Under the pieces are notes generated by a model. That model made no database searches. It saw only the letters and a program-made list of their open reading frames with translations, and was not told where the DNA came from. The translations under genes and the position numbers were made by a program. Below, piece after piece: positions 45,171 to 57,155 of a stretch of DNA of 64,000 bases. Numbering within the stretch: the stretch's first letter is position 1; each line of letters begins with the position of its first letter. Source of the stretch: Cryoendolithus antarcticus (Eukaryota > Ascomycota > Dothideomycetes > Cladosporiales > Cladosporiaceae); assembly GCA_002077065.1 (NCBI GenBank), contig NAJO01000010.1:682001-746000 (forward strand), in the 5' to 3' direction.

Positions 45171-48100
45171 CTATAGCCCACTTAGCTCCCTCATCTCTTG
45201 TACCAATCTCTCCAAATAGAACTTCCTCACATCCTCAGGCAAGCATTCAAAGCCCTTCACAATACCCTTCACATCTCTCCGTCCCTTCTCATAGGCAGCC
45301 AAGTCTCGATTCCCATATACATCCCTCCCAGCCGCATAACCCTTGTCCAGGCTCCTGAAGAACACATTGACGGCCACACTCACCCCTTCTGTAGGCGTAG
45401 CAGTGTGCAACCAAAGTGGTGGTATGTACAGTATCTCGCCTGGTGCGAGGAGAACTTCGTGCGGGTGCGTGAAGGCTAGTTGAGGATGTGTAGTTGATGT
45501 GGCTGTGAAGACGTCTATAGACGAGCTTGACGCGCCCGGCGGGATGCCGAAAGCCGAGACGTCAAAGGGTGGGTATAGGAGAAGGCGTTTGGTAGCGCGG
45601 ATCTGACAGAGGATGTTGGCCATCACGTCGTAGTGAAGCCACATAGTCACTGGCCCGGAGATTCGTAGCGGAGAGCTGTGCTGATGTTCGGTGATGAAAG
45701 AGAGGGCTTCAGGGAGGATGAAGTCTGGAGCGATGCCAGGGAAGTCGGTCCTAATGTTGGTAGGTGCCTCGCTGGGCGATCTGGTGGACAGGGCACGAAG
45801 ATACAGCTTCGAGCCTGCCGATACAGCATTGAGGAAGGGTCCGAAGCGCTGGGTCTCGTAGGTGAAGTTCTTCGTCTGGAAGTCCATCTTACTCTCCGGT
45901 GAGACGTGCACGACAATGTCTCTGTCATGACCGATGCTGTTCTTTAGGTACTCGTTGGTCCACTTGGTCGTGCAGGAGCCGATATCACAGCCTGTGAGTA
46001 TGACAGGTTTGCCAGCGTCGAGAACGCTTCGAAACGCAGCTTCGTCTGCAAGGTTTACGCGAGGTACGGTCTCGAGTGCGGCAGTCAACCCCAACGCTCC
46101 AGCATCTCCATGTGTCACTGCGCTGACAGGCTGACCTTCAGTGCTCAGCTTGCTGTGTGGGATGTCCGCGTGAGCAAGACGCCATGGCCTCGTAGCACGC
46201 TGCTTTAGCATGTCGTCGAAGCTCAAAAGACAGCTTTGGCTCCAGTGCGTGCCGAACGAGAAGCATGTTGCACCGCCCCCAAGCACTAGCCGATCAACAA
46301 GTGAGTGGCCAACGAGTAACGGCCGGTGTCCCACAATGCGGAATTCTGTGGAATCGTCCAGATCCATGATCTCCGTATCGCGCGCAAGCATACCACGACC
46401 GGTGATGCCGCCGACAATAAGCACACCGAGTCCATCGATAGACCTGGGGCCGGAGAAGCAGATCTGGGCTCCAAAGCGAGAGATCTTGTGACGTAACAGT
46501 CCGTCTGCAAGTGATACAAGTGATACGTTACCCTCGTCGTAACGTATGCGGCCATCGTCTTCCATCGACCAAGACCAAATGTCATTCAGGATCACACCTT
46601 CATCCGACATTCCCCCAAATATCTGGCCAAGCACATAGGGCGACTGAGGGGTGATATTCGCACCAAACCGTGCAGGTGGGAGGCGTCCGTCAGACCGCAG
46701 AGTCACCCAGCCTCGAATTTCCGTCCATAGAAGCGAGTCTGCCAGAACGCGGCCATCACTTGTCTTGCCACCAATAACGAGTACGCCGGAGTCCATTGCG
46801 CCAGCTCGCGTGTACGGACCTACCTGAATCGCCGCGTGACGGTATCTGCCTTCTGGGAGCGAAGTAACCTGCGACCAGTGACCATCTCGTCGGAGCCAGC
46901 ATGCAGAACTTGCGGCGTTGGGCGACATTCGACCACCAACGAGTAGACAATCTGTACCATCGCCGAACGCAGTGATAGTGTGACACATAAGTCCATGCGA
47001 CAGAGGAGGGCCGAAGAGCGGAAGTACCTCGTCGGCAGGCGTGTATGTATCTGCTGTGCTGAGACGCTCCTTAGTGCCTAGTCCCGCAAGTAGTCCAGCG
47101 CTCTCAGATTGACGGTTATCCGTAGGAAATGCGGCGGCGAACCGCCGCGGAAAGTGTGGACCACTTAGTGCGATGGCAGTGACGAGAGTGACGTGATCCT
47201 CTGACGATGTGCTGGAATCGTCTTCATCATCTGACTTGAGACGTGCTGACGTTGGTATCTTGACGTGAGTGGGATCAGCTGTCGGTCGAGAAGAGAGATC
47301 TGACTGGACGTCAGACGGATCCTCATCGGTCTTTCGAGCCACCAGCAGGAAGTAGTGCGAGCCAAAGAGCGCAAACTCTTCCCACTCATCAAATGGCTCG
47401 ATCTTGTCAAGCGCGCGTCTCTGATCTGCGGTCAAGAAGTCGGGGTCTGACCAGAGATCCCACAGAGGCTTGATATCCACTTTCCGCGCCAGCCAGCCTG
47501 CATTCATGAATCTTTGCTTCATTTCATCCATTGTACCGATAGCATGCAAAGGCGTATGCAGCTTCTCGAAGTGGCGTAGCATCGTCTGTGCGAACGGATG
47601 ATCGGCGCCATCCGGCAAATGCTGTTCTAGCAGACAGAAACGTACGTCAGAATACCGTGCTGCCCATTCCAAGACTGCTTGCGAGGCATCGCGTGTCATG
47701 TATGCGACTGAAACCTCGGCGACGAACAGTATCGCCACCGAGCAGTCCTCTATCTGCAGGTGATTTTGCAGGACAAGGGTCAGGAGGTCTAGATTCCGCA
47801 AGTCGCATCCAATGGCGGCATAGTTGGTGCTGTGAGCCAGGAGTCCGTGGTCTCTGCCCGTGAGCTTCAGTCCCGGGAGAAGCACTTTCAATTGCTCGGT
47901 ACGATCGATGACCTCGCACTTGCGCTCCATGAGCTGGGCGTAGTCGACGTCGACGAATGTAGCATTGTTACATAGATGTGGTAGTTTGCCCAGGAATAGC
48001 CATGGTAGAGGGTCGCTGTCAATCGCGTCAGTATTTAGCCCTTAATCAGAGCGCATTCCCTTTCATTCGACATACATACTACCCACAACCTAGATTGACC

Positions 48101-48345
48101 ACGACCTTCCGTTTCGTCGTCGGCTCCTCAAGAAACCGCTGGACGGTATGTTCGATAGCACGCATTCGAAGCCAGTAACCTCGATTAATCAACGGTGATC
48201 GTCGCTTGAACTTATTGACGAAATACCGAAAGTACTCGGGCTGGCCAGCATAGTAAAGCTTCTCGACTGACCGCTTCGAGACGATGCTGGAATTGTTCGT
48301 GTCCATAATAAAGTCATCCTTGGTACTGGTTGCCATACTGGACAT
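45171..48345 (-). CDS. TYW4: tRNA wybutosine-synthesising protein 4 (methyltransferase, Kelch, JmjC fusion)
   Basis: Two exons (48345-48083, 48015-45171) encode 1,035 residues. The N-terminal leucine-carboxyl-methyltransferase-like domain starts with NNSSIVSKRSVEKLYY, and its SAM motif VVVNLGCG|DPLPW is split by the 67-base intron. A Kelch-type beta-propeller occupies the middle (repeated VGGRMS, VIGGKTSDG, FGGMSDEG, VGGITGRG). A JmjC domain closes the protein, with HYD metal ligands in MWLHYDVMANIL and a second His in LWLHTATP. The enzyme performs the last methylation and methoxycarbonylation of wybutosine at position 37 of tRNA-Phe. Met codons at 48345 and 48336 are both possible starts. 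Confidence 0.94.
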
Positions 48346-48775
48346 ATTTGGCTCGTGGGTTCGCTTCGGAGTGGCACGCTGGAAGGCGTGGATCGAGTCA
48401 TTCTCGAACATCGTCGCGATGCCTCTCTCAGCGTGGAGACATTGACGAAAGGTACATCTCCAGATGGCTACACGGCACTGTGGCCGATGATCGATAGGAA
48501 AGACTTGAGGGTTAATGCGTGTCTGAGTCGACTAGAAATGCTTGACTGATTGAGTTGCGATTAAGGTCTACCCGTCAGCCGTCCCGTTCGATGCGAACCC
48601 TGTCAAGCCTGTCGATCACGAAGCTCAGTCGGCAGCTCTGGGATTTATGTCCAGACAACATCGAACCATCTCATGTCCTCAAGAGACTGGGAGTCGCTGT
48701 TAACGCAAATCACTGTCTTAGAGCCCGTGAAAGCGCACTGAACCGCCAGCGAATTCCGACACCTGCGACGGCGGC
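48346..48775. promoter_or_regulatory. Divergent promoter between TYW4 and ATG18
   Basis: This stretch of 430 bases separates two start codons on opposite strands. No gene is seen, and no clear TATA box. Confidence 0.45.
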
Positions 48776-50186
48776 ATGGCCGGCCTAAACTATGTGGCCT
48801 TCAACCAGGACCACAGCCAGCTCGCAGTCGGTAAGGTCAGTGAAGCGCTGGCTCAGCCTGGCACATACTGACGATGATTAGCCACAACTCGAGGACTACG
48901 AGTATACCAGACCGATCCTTTCGAGCTCCAGCAACAGACATATGAGGAAGACATCTCGCTCGTGGAGCAGCTCTTCTCAACATCACTCGTTGCCTTGATC
49001 CTCACACCTCGCCTGCTTCGCATCGTCAACACGAAGCGGAAATCGACGATATGTGAGCTCACGTTTCATGGAATGGTAGTGTCGCTCAAGATGAACCGGA
49101 AGAGGCTGGTGATTGTGCTGGAGGAGACGGTGTTCATTTACGACCTGAGCAATATGAAGATGCTGCACTCACAACTCACGCCGCTGAACCCTGCTGGGAT
49201 CTGCGCAGTCAGTCCGAACTCAGAGAACAACTATCTCGCTCTCCCACACTACCAGAAGTCTCAACCCGGTCGACCCTCGCAACCTGCCCATGTTCCGAGC
49301 GCGATCGTCAAGGAGACCATCAGTGGCGATGTCTTACTCTACGAACTCAATAAGATGGAGGAAGTTACAGTAATACCTGCCCACCAAACGCCAGTTTCCT
49401 GCATAGCTTTAAACAACGACGGCACGCTCATGGCAACCTCATCCGAGAAAGGTACGATCATCCGCATCTTCGCCATCCCCACAGGCAAGAAGCTGTTCCA
49501 ATTCCGTCGAGGCAGCATGCCGGCCAGAATATACAGCATGAGCTTTAACTCCACCAGCACACTACTCTGCGTCTCATCAGCGACAGAGACCGTCCACATC
49601 TTCAAGCTCGCTGCTCCGTCCTCGCAAACACCTCATAACGGCTCCTCAGCCTCGCCGCCTGGATCACCTACTATTACCTCGTCCCGCGCACGCGAACGGA
49701 GCACTAGTCCCTCAGCATCTGAAACGACATCCGAGTCGCCCATCCCCGACTACCCCGACCCGTTACCAGCTTCGACCACCCGGCCGCCAAACTTCATGTC
49801 CATGATCCGCCGCACATCCCAAAACGTCAGCACTGGCTTTGTCTCGCGCGCTGCTGGGTATTTGCCTTCCAGCGTGACGGAGATGTGGGAGCCGCAGCGG
49901 GACTTCGCTTGGGTGCGAATACCTCGCGTGGTGGGTGGCAGTGGCGCCCCGGTGAAGAGTGTGGTCGCTATGGGGAGTCATGCGCCGAGTGTTATGGTTG
50001 CTACGAGTGAGGGTGGATTCTATGTCTTTGGGATTGATCTTGAGAAGGGTGGAGAAGGGACGTTGGTTAGGAGATTTGAGTAAGTTGCATCTGGAGAGCG
50101 GTACGGCTTGGAGGGAGAGAGCTGACTAGCATTGCAGTGATATCCACGGCATCAAGCACCTGAAAGGGCAAGACATTGACGAATGA
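48776..50186 (+). CDS. ATG18: PROPPIN WD-repeat protein Atg18
   Basis: Three exons (48776-48830, 48882-50079, 50138-50186) give 433 residues. The phosphoinositide-binding FRRG motif is seen in LFQFRRGSMPARI. Flanking blades are typical: N-terminal LNYVAFNQDHSQLAV, LVALILTPRLLRIVNTKRKSTICEL and SCIALNNDGTLMATSSEKG. A Ser/Pro-rich loop of about 90 residues is inserted near the C-terminal blades, as in filamentous fungal Atg18. The protein binds PI3P and PI(3,5)P2 and works in autophagosome formation and vacuole membrane traffic. The tiny first and last exons are needed for the conserved ends. Confidence 0.93.
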
Positions 50187-50381
50187 GACGACGTGAGGAG
50201 CTGCTTTAGTGCGATGAGCGATTTAGCGACTGGACGGAGTTCGGAATGTGTTTCATTCGGGACTTCATGACTTTCATGATTGGCAAGAGCCATGCGTACG
50301 AACTGTGGGTGCGCCTTGATGCTCATGGTGGATCAAACGCCCGTGAATGCAAACGCTCCAGGAGATGCAATCCAGCTCCAA

Positions 50382-51216
50382 TCATTCTTTCCAGTCCTTC
50401 TTGATGTCGAATGACCACTTGAACATGAGGTAGTCGTGCTTGTCGTCGTCCACGAATCGTGAAATAGCTTCGTAGTGACCTCGTCCGAGCATGCCGGAAG
50501 GTGCTGTTTCGGGCTCAACTGAATGAAGTCAGTAGTCGCCCTTGCGTCAGACAATAGTGGCTGAACTCACACTTCTTCTCGTACTCTGGCTTGTCAGTCG
50601 TGTTTGGCGAGTAAGAACCCTGGCATGGGGTTAGTAATTACAGCAAAACAAGGGTCCAGATCAAGCCATACGATCATCTCCTGCATCTTCTGCTTCACCC
50701 CCATCCTCGACACGACCTGCACATACTTCATCCCGCTCAGGATCTCATGCTGCACGCGGAATTTTGCCTTCATCCGGAACGTCGCGCCTTCCTTGATCGT
50801 GAAGGGTTTCTTCGCGAGACTGTCGAGAGCGCCTTTTTGGGTCAGGTCGATGATGATGTCGCTGCGGCCGTCCACTTCGAGGCCGAGGGAGATGAGGATC
50901 ACTTTGCGAGGGTCTGAAGGGTCTGAAATAGGCGTTCCGGTGCCGAGACCGAGCGACTGCTTCCATTTGCGGAGGGAGGCGTCGTTCTCGTCTGGAGGTC
51001 AAATTAGTAAATGGAGAAATCCTAAATGCGTGGCAACATTGAGTTCATCCTGGGATCTCCAAGGAGAATCGGTCATGGCAGACAGAGAGCCTTCTGCTTC
51101 CGGTCGGTGCGAAGTGAACTACCTAGCTTCTGGTACTCGTCAATCGTCTTCTTCTCGCCAACCTTGAACCCCTCGGTTCCCTCGGGCTCCAGCTCTTCGG
51201 GCTGTGGCGTTGCCAT
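50382..51216 (-). CDS. RDI1: Rho GDP-dissociation inhibitor
   Basis: Four exons (51216-51123, 50991-50672, 50619-50571, 50518-50382) give 199 residues. The N-terminal regulatory arm (KVGEKKTIDEYQKLDENDASLRKWKQSLG) and the immunoglobulin-like domain (KKPFTIKEGATFRMK, VQHEILSGMKYVQVV, FKWSFDIKKDW) match RhoGDI throughout. The protein extracts prenylated Rho GTPases from membranes. Intron 1 is 131 bases with a weak GTAGTT donor. The others are 52 bases with standard ends. The third donor GTGAGT is fixed by phase (K-K-F-E-P). Confidence 0.94.
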
Positions 51217-51555
51217 GATGCTGAATCGCAGTTCTAATCAAACCTGACTGACGTAACGCTCGTATATGAAGCTTGCAGGGAGATGAGTGGTCGTAGGGAG
51301 ATACCGCGAGATGCTCAAGCGAAAGGTGCTGGTTCGTGTCTCGTTGTCAACGCGCGGTATGTGTTTCACTGAGGTGGGGCACTTTCTAACTTCCAGGGTT
51401 CACCGCCGTCCCGCAACCTTAGATAAGCCTTGTCGGCGCGTGCCCTGCCGCTGCATGGGGAATCGCAGTCGAAACTGACCTCATCACACGTGCCAGCCGA
51501 CAGTCGTAAACTTAAGAGGCTCGCGTTAGACATTTGGACATATTACCGGCTAAGC
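51217..51555. promoter_or_regulatory. Divergent promoter between RDI1 and the CHM7 gene
   Basis: There are 339 bases between opposite start codons and no gene is seen. Confidence 0.45.
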
Positions 51556-53044
51556 ATGTCTGAGCTCCTCGAGTTCCTCCGAACACACGAGGAGGCATTC
51601 CGTAGGTGAACATTACTGTTTCTTGTATCTCCCTTGCCCTTCCCTAACACATCTCCAGTCGCGCCAGGCTTGCTTCCCTCTACTCAGATTTTCGCTTCCA
51701 GAAGAGGAGCAACCCAGATGGATATGAGGCGAACGCCTTCACATGGCTCCGAGCGCTCTCTGCAGCCGCAAAGACTGGTCTGATACCCGCACAAAACACT
51801 ACACATGATCGTTTCTCGATACGAACGGGCGAGGAGCTGGCGAGAGCCCTGACAACGCCCGAACATGGCCGACCACTTGCACTCGGTGCAGTGATAGAGG
51901 ATGCTGTAGCCAAGAGAGAACTCATTCCATTGCGGACGTTTCTGGACGCGAAGATGACCATCTATGCAAAAAGTTGGGTGCCTTCACCATGGCAGGTCAT
52001 ACAGTGGGGGCTGAGGCAGCTAGGAGCAGGCAGTGGAGACTTGGGTGAGGACAAGCTTGTAGCTGGCAACTTTGTTGCGGTGGCGAATGTCGAGGTAAGT
52101 TGGTCTACAAACGAGCAGAATATGCACGTACTGATGTGAGACAGGCCGCCGCCAAAGCAGTACTAGACGAAGCGTCGAAGACCGTAACCTCGAACATGTC
52201 CCGCATCTTCTCCCGCGATCTCTTTCAGCAGACATTTGCACCTCCTCTTGGCCTCTCATCAATCAGCGAGAACGACATGGCGATCCTACTCACCCACCTC
52301 GCCCGTGATAGATCAGCACTTTCCTACTCCCCCGAATCCGCCACAATAAAGTTCGCCTCCACCTCAGCACTCCCTACCCCCATCACAGATGTTGACACCA
52401 ACATCGCCTCCGTCCGCACGCTCATAGCCTCACTCGAGACACAGATTCCCCATCTCCAGACCCAGATATCCACCCTCACCCAAACCGCCAAAGACGCAAT
52501 CTCCTCACAGCAACCCCTCATGGCCAAATCCGCACTTCGCTCAAGGAAGCTCGCTACGGCCAAACTCGAACAACGCATAGCTACGCTTACGCAACTCGAA
52601 GAAGTTTACGACAAGATTGAGCAAGCCTCTGATCAAGTCGAGATGGTGCGCGTGATGGAGGCTTCTGGACAGGCGTTGAGGGAGCTGAACAAGCAGACTG
52701 GAGACGTGGAGAGGGTACAGGATGTCATGGAGGGATTGAGGGAGGAGATGATGGATGTGGATGAGATTGGAAGAGTTGTTGCGGAGGTTGGGACGGAAGG
52801 CATTGACGAGGGAGAAGTCGATGGCGAACTGGAGGAGATGGAGAGAGCTGAGCGTGAGAAGAGGGAGGCGGCTGACAAGGTTGAGCGAGAGAGTAAGGAG
52901 CAGGCTGAGAAGGTGGAGCGGGAGAAGAGAGAGGCTTATGCGGCCGAGAGCACGAGACTGAAGCTGGCAGAGCTTGGTCAGATTGGTGTTGGCACTGCTC
53001 CTGCTGAGCACGCAGCGGAGAAGGCAGCGGAGCCGACGACTTGA
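51556..53044 (+). CDS. CHM7: ESCRT-III-related protein Chm7 (CHMP7)
   Basis: Three exons (51556-51605, 51659-52094, 52145-53044) give 461 residues. The N-terminal half is a winged-helix-like region (ASLYSDFRFQKRSNPDGYEAN, SPWQVIQWGLRQLG). The C-terminal half is a Snf7-type coiled coil (residues about 230-400) with heptads around KSALRSRKLATAKLEQRIATLTQLEE, a hallmark of ESCRT-III proteins. A charged Glu/Lys/Arg repeat tail follows. Chm7 works with LEM-domain proteins in nuclear envelope surveillance and sealing. The initial exon encodes only 17 residues, supported by frame and the AG|T join. Confidence 0.85.
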
Positions 53045-53169
53045 AGCATGACTTTGTACGTCTACTGCACAGCGCCACGCCTGCTGATCTCTTCAAAGTC
53101 TTGCCAACGCTCGTCTTGTGATGCAACCTCGTCCACCAATGTCAAGCGCATCGCCCCCGAACGCTGCTC

Positions 53170-53836
53170 CTACTGATACTCCGGGCAGAGGTACACATCC
53201 GCGCAGCTGGCCGGTGTGGTGTGGTTGTAGTACTTCAGCCTAAAGAATAGCTGTGGCTCTGAGTGCCTGTCCGCATCGTCAGCACGCAAGTCTTGACTCC
53301 CTCGACCAGCTAGAAACTTGCCACCAATCGCACACCATCCACCCCGCGAAGCTGTTGGTCTCTTCAGTCGTAGAGCTACTCCACTGCAACCCGGTGCCGT
53401 TGATGGAGAAGCCGTCGCCCCAGCCTCTCGCGGAGATGCCGCCTTCCCCAGCATCGATGCGGACGGGCTCCCAGGCTGCGTAGGTCGCTGTGTTGAGAGC
53501 CATGAGCATGGACCAGGGAAACTAGTGGATGTGTTTAGCTACGATATCGCACTTTGACATAGTCATGGGAAGACTTGCTGTCGTGCCCAGATTGAAGCCT
53601 TGGATTGTGCCGTTCAGGGAGCCTACGATACCGTCCGCTGGGTCTTTCGAATAGAAGACTGCGTCATTGAGGCCTGCGCCTGTGTGGTAGGAGGAAAGAT
53701 ACACGCCATCGTAGGCTATCTTGTCGGGTTGGCCAGGCTTGAGATCCGCTCTCAGCTTGTATGTTGGAGAGGTAGCGTTTTGGGCGAAGATGCTGGGGAG
53801 AGCAGCGAGGACGGGGAGTATGGAGTGGAGATGCAT
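53170..53836 (-). CDS. Small secreted protein of unknown function with two GC-AG introns
   Basis: Exons 53836-53579, 53521-53322 and 53266-53170 give 184 residues. The signal peptide is at residues 1-19 (hydrophobic run ending IFAQ), followed by several N-glycosylation sites. Motifs that recur in related fungal secreted proteins as I remember them are YHTGAGLNDAVF, LNGTIQGFNLG, TYAAWEPV and CDWW. No GT donor gives an open, conserved frame at either junction. GC donors with the strong GCAAGT sequence do, leaving introns of 57 and 55 bases with CTAAAC and GCTGAC branch sites and CACTAG and GGACAG acceptors. No enzymatic motif is visible. Confidence 0.78.
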
Positions 53837-54524
53837 GACTGGGATGTGTGAGATGCTGATTTTGGTATTCGGATCGAGGACAATAATGAATCTTGATGTC
53901 GTCGATAAGGCGGGAGTTGTTGAGCGATGACATGCAGATACTGGATGTTACTCAGGGTTCGAAGTGAGAATGCACCTACGTGTTTGATGCGATCATGCAG
54001 GGAGCCAGAGCAGTCAGGGCAGGAGCATCTGTGCTACGATGGCCATGACCACCCAGCTCGCAAACAAAGGGAAGCAGCAAGGGGATCGGTCTCAAGGTGT
54101 TGTACAGTCGGCCGGCCGCGCTCGAGCACCGTCACCGACCCCGTGAGAGCTCGTATCCGTAGCATCGTATGACCTACTTGGCTTGGTAAATGGTTGTCTC
54201 GCATGACATTTTCGTTGATTCACGGAGCCATTGATCAGGTCGCCGTCCATGAGCATGCACAGAAGGCCCCTGGGGAAGTCACAGGCAGCAATCATGCAGG
54301 TGCATGTGACTGAATTTGAGCGGCAACGAGTTACTACGTACTCCAACTGCATTGGGCCGTATGTTGCTGCACGATGAGTCTAAGCTGCCCGTATATCAAT
54401 TGGGAGGAAGGAGCAGTCGCGTAAGAAGTGAACTCGCCCGGGAAATCGCGACTCCGACGCGTAAAGTGGTCTTCAAACCTCACATCCTCCAACTCATATA
54501 CCACAGCACCATCTCACCGCACTT
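53837..54524. other. Divergent promoter region between the secreted protein gene and RAD18
   Basis: No supported gene is seen in these 688 bases. Confidence 0.4.
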
Positions 54525-55982
54525 ATGGACCCAATACCCGATTCTACGGACTGGCTGAACACTCCTCTGTCCGGAATAGCAGATGTCGAGAACGCCCTCC
54601 ACTGCCAGATCTGCAAGGAATTCTACGACACGCCCATGATCACTTCATGCCATCATACGTTCTGCTCGAAATGTATACGGACCTCGTTGTCGGCAGACGG
54701 GCGATGCCCAGCTTGTCGAGCTTCCGATCAGGCTAGCAAGTTGAGGAATAACTGGGCGATCCAGGAAGTTGTGACAACGTTCATTGCGGCGAGACCGGCG
54801 ACCCTGAAAGTGGCGAGGGAGGAGAGGGAGGCGGCGCACGGGACGAAACGAGGAAAGCGGAAGCGAGCAGTGCTGGACTCTGATGATGTTGCGGATGTGG
54901 CAGAGGAAGGCAGGACGACACGGAGGAAAAGCAGGCGGTTGGCAGCATCACAAACATCGCACCCAGATTCGATCACGGTTGACGACAGTGAGGAGGATGG
55001 ACATTTTGAGCCCGAGGTGCCACCGGACGATGGGCTCGTGGAGTGTCCGCTAGGCTGTGGGAAGCGCATGAAAATTGACGCCGTGGACCCTCATTTAGAC
55101 AGATGTGAGGATGAGCAGCAAGAAGAACGGAAGGCGAAGCTACGACCGCCCACTCGCTCCGCTCCACGAACAGCGCCGAAGGCTCAAGATCGAATATCAG
55201 AGCCTAACTACTCGATGCTGAACGACCTGGCTATGCGAAGGAAGCTCAAAGATGCCGGACTATCCAATACTGGTGTCAAGCAGCTTATGATCAAGCGGTA
55301 TACCGAGTGGGTGAACTTGTGGAACGCCAATTGCGATTCGAGCGACCCAAGATCGAGGAGAGAGCTCATGCGCGATCTTGAAACTTGGGAGCGGACGCAA
55401 GGTGGCAAGGCACATGTGCCTGCTGTGAGCAGCTCGGTGATGAGGAAGGACTTTGATGGAGCAGGTTGGGCGAACAGCAACAAGGACGACTTCAGCCGAC
55501 TGATTGCCGATGCGAGGAAGAAACGGGCGAGTCCCGCGAGTGGGGCTGCGACTCCGGAACCGTCAACTGGACCAGCAGAGGTAGCGATCGATGGGCCAGC
55601 TTCGACCAACGCAGTAGATTCGGCGCAGCCCTCCAGTCAGTCTGCTGAGCAAATCAATGGCAATCAGGCACATGCACCTGATCCGCCACATCAACCGGAA
55701 AGCGAGCGATCGCGGGAGCAGACCACCACCGACACTGCAGTATCTGTACAGTCGCCACCAGGGGGTTTCGAGGAGAGGTCGCCATCAGCACAAGACGATC
55801 CAAATCACGACGTCGATGCAGCGCATATTACGCGGAGTGACGTCTCGGCGGAACCTCAGCCTGCATGCGCACCACAGCTCTCGGCTCAGTCGAGTCCGAG
55901 TGGTAAGAAACCACCAATTTTCGCGATCTCTGCGGAGCTAGAAATGCAACATCGTGGAGGGACAGCTATGGAGATCGGATGA
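54525..55982 (+). CDS. RAD18: Postreplication repair E3 ubiquitin ligase Rad18
   Basis: This intronless 485-residue protein has the three expected modules in order. The RING finger (C3HC4) at about 27-65 reads CQICKEFYDTP...CHHTFCSKCI...CPACR. A UBZ4 zinc finger lies at about 172-194 (CPLGCGKRM...HLDRC). A SAP-type DNA-binding helix pair is at about 226-262 (LAMRRKLKDAGLSNTGVKQL). With Rad6 it monoubiquitinates PCNA at stalled forks. A nuclear-type basic patch (RGKRKR) follows the RING, and a disordered Ser/Pro tail of about 150 residues closes the protein. Confidence 0.95.
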   Translation: MDPIPDSTDWLNTPLSGIADVENALHCQICKEFYDTPMITSCHHTFCSKCIRTSLSADGRCPACRASDQASKLRNNWAIQEVVTTFIAARPATLKVAREEREAAHGTKRGKRKRAVLDSDDVADVAEEGRTTRRKSRRLAASQTSHPDSITVDDSEEDGHFEPEVPPDDGLVECPLGCGKRMKIDAVDPHLDRCEDEQQEERKAKLRPPTRSAPRTAPKAQDRISEPNYSMLNDLAMRRKLKDAGLSNTGVKQLMIKRYTEWVNLWNANCDSSDPRSRRELMRDLETWERTQGGKAHVPAVSSSVMRKDFDGAGWANSNKDDFSRLIADARKKRASPASGAATPEPSTGPAEVAIDGPASTNAVDSAQPSSQSAEQINGNQAHAPDPPHQPESERSREQTTTDTAVSVQSPPGGFEERSPSAQDDPNHDVDAAHITRSDVSAEPQPACAPQLSAQSSPSGKKPPIFAISAELEMQHRGGTAMEIG

Positions 55983-56593
55983 TCGCTCGAGGACGAAGTA
56001 GGAGGCATTGACGCAAGGCATTTGCTGGTGGTCGTGCACCTACTACTGGCAGCTGAGAATGCAGATCCCCAGCCCCCTTATCAGTCCCATTCGTCTCACA
56101 ACTCGTTGACTCCTGTCAGGGTAATGGCTGAGGCGGCATGCCTTACTTCAGCTGCAGCGATCGAAATCAGTGAGAGCACTCAGCGGGTCAGAGCTGGCAT
56201 CTCATAGTACACGATAACGTCAAGGTGAGCATTGTAGGTCGTACTTTCCTCAGCTGCTTACCCTCAACACTGGTGGACCTCACGTAGACTCCCACGGTAG
56301 GGATTGTGCGGCACCATGGAGGTGCCGGCACTTACTCATTCACGTTCGACTCCTTCTCCCTCGCTGCACATGAGCGACTGATCGAGACTTCACTACGATA
56401 CTCACTGCTTTCCTTCACGTGCCTTCCGTCCCTGTCAACATGACGCATCCTCGAACCACGTGCGAATGCACGTCCCTCAACAGTCTCTCAGCGGCAGTAC
56501 AAGAAAGATCTGCTCTTGTTTGACTTCCTCTACCACTCCACATCCAACCTCACACAATCCTTCCAGCAGCAACACCACTCACAACAACCCACC
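55983..56593. other. Intergenic region before the NIS1-like gene
   Basis: No gene is seen. Pyrimidine-rich tracts just upstream of the next ATG are typical of a fungal 5' leader. Confidence 0.4.
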
Positions 56594-57155
56594 ATGCGCT
56601 TCTCCACCCTCCTCTCCGCCCTCGCAGGCGCCTCTCTCACCACCGCCCGCATCGTCGGCTTCTACGCCCCCGACTACATCCACGTTCACAACCCCGTTAC
56701 CTTCTGCCTCGAGGGCGTCGGCTACATCCAGAAAGTCGAGGACGTCACCATGACTTTCGGCATCTACGATTACTTGCAGGAGAAGTATTTGGGGTCTGTG
56801 TTTGATGTTGTCGAATTGGGCGAGGGTGAGTTTGCTGCCGTCACTGAGCCTGATTAGGGCTCTGAGGGTGTGAAGCTGATAGATGGTATAGGGAAGAGCA
56901 ACATCGTCGGCAACATCTCCGTCTCCGTCAGCGTGCCGCAGATCTACGAGGGGGATGTGACGATCACTGCGGCGTTGCTGAGTTTGTATGGGGTTAGCAA
57001 GCTGCCGGTTACGACTTACTTCTACACCAATGTGACTGTAAGTCTACTCCATGCTTTTCTCCGCATGGGATGTAATAAGCTAACACATATACTTGCAGAT
57101 CGGAGCCTTCACTTCTGATGTCTACGTCGGGTCGGAGTATGAGGGAACCGACTAA
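56594..57155 (+). CDS. NIS1-like small secreted protein (putative effector)
   Basis: Three exons (56594-56825, 56883-57037, 57099-57155) give 147 residues. The signal peptide is residues 1-18. The mature protein shows the beta-strand pattern of the NIS1 family: an early ARIVGF, a middle FGIYDYLQEKYLGSVFDVV, then NISVSVSVP, ITAALLSLYGVSKLPVT and a C-terminal YTNVTIG. NIS1 homologues are widespread in ascomycetes and basidiomycetes, and in plant pathogens they are described as suppressing pattern-triggered immunity. Intron 1 (57 bases) is a multiple of three and contains an in-frame TAG, so retention would truncate the protein. The match is from pattern memory. Confidence 0.7.

Noticed and set aside
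53522..53524. In-frame TAG as evidence that the small secreted-protein gene is a pseudogene
   Set aside because: A GC-AG intron of 57 bases removes it in phase and rejoins conserved segments. The second junction uses the same donor type.
56855..56857. In-frame TAG as a nonsense mutation in the NIS1-like gene
   Set aside because: It lies within a GTGAGT...GATAG intron of 57 bases whose removal keeps the frame and the family pattern.
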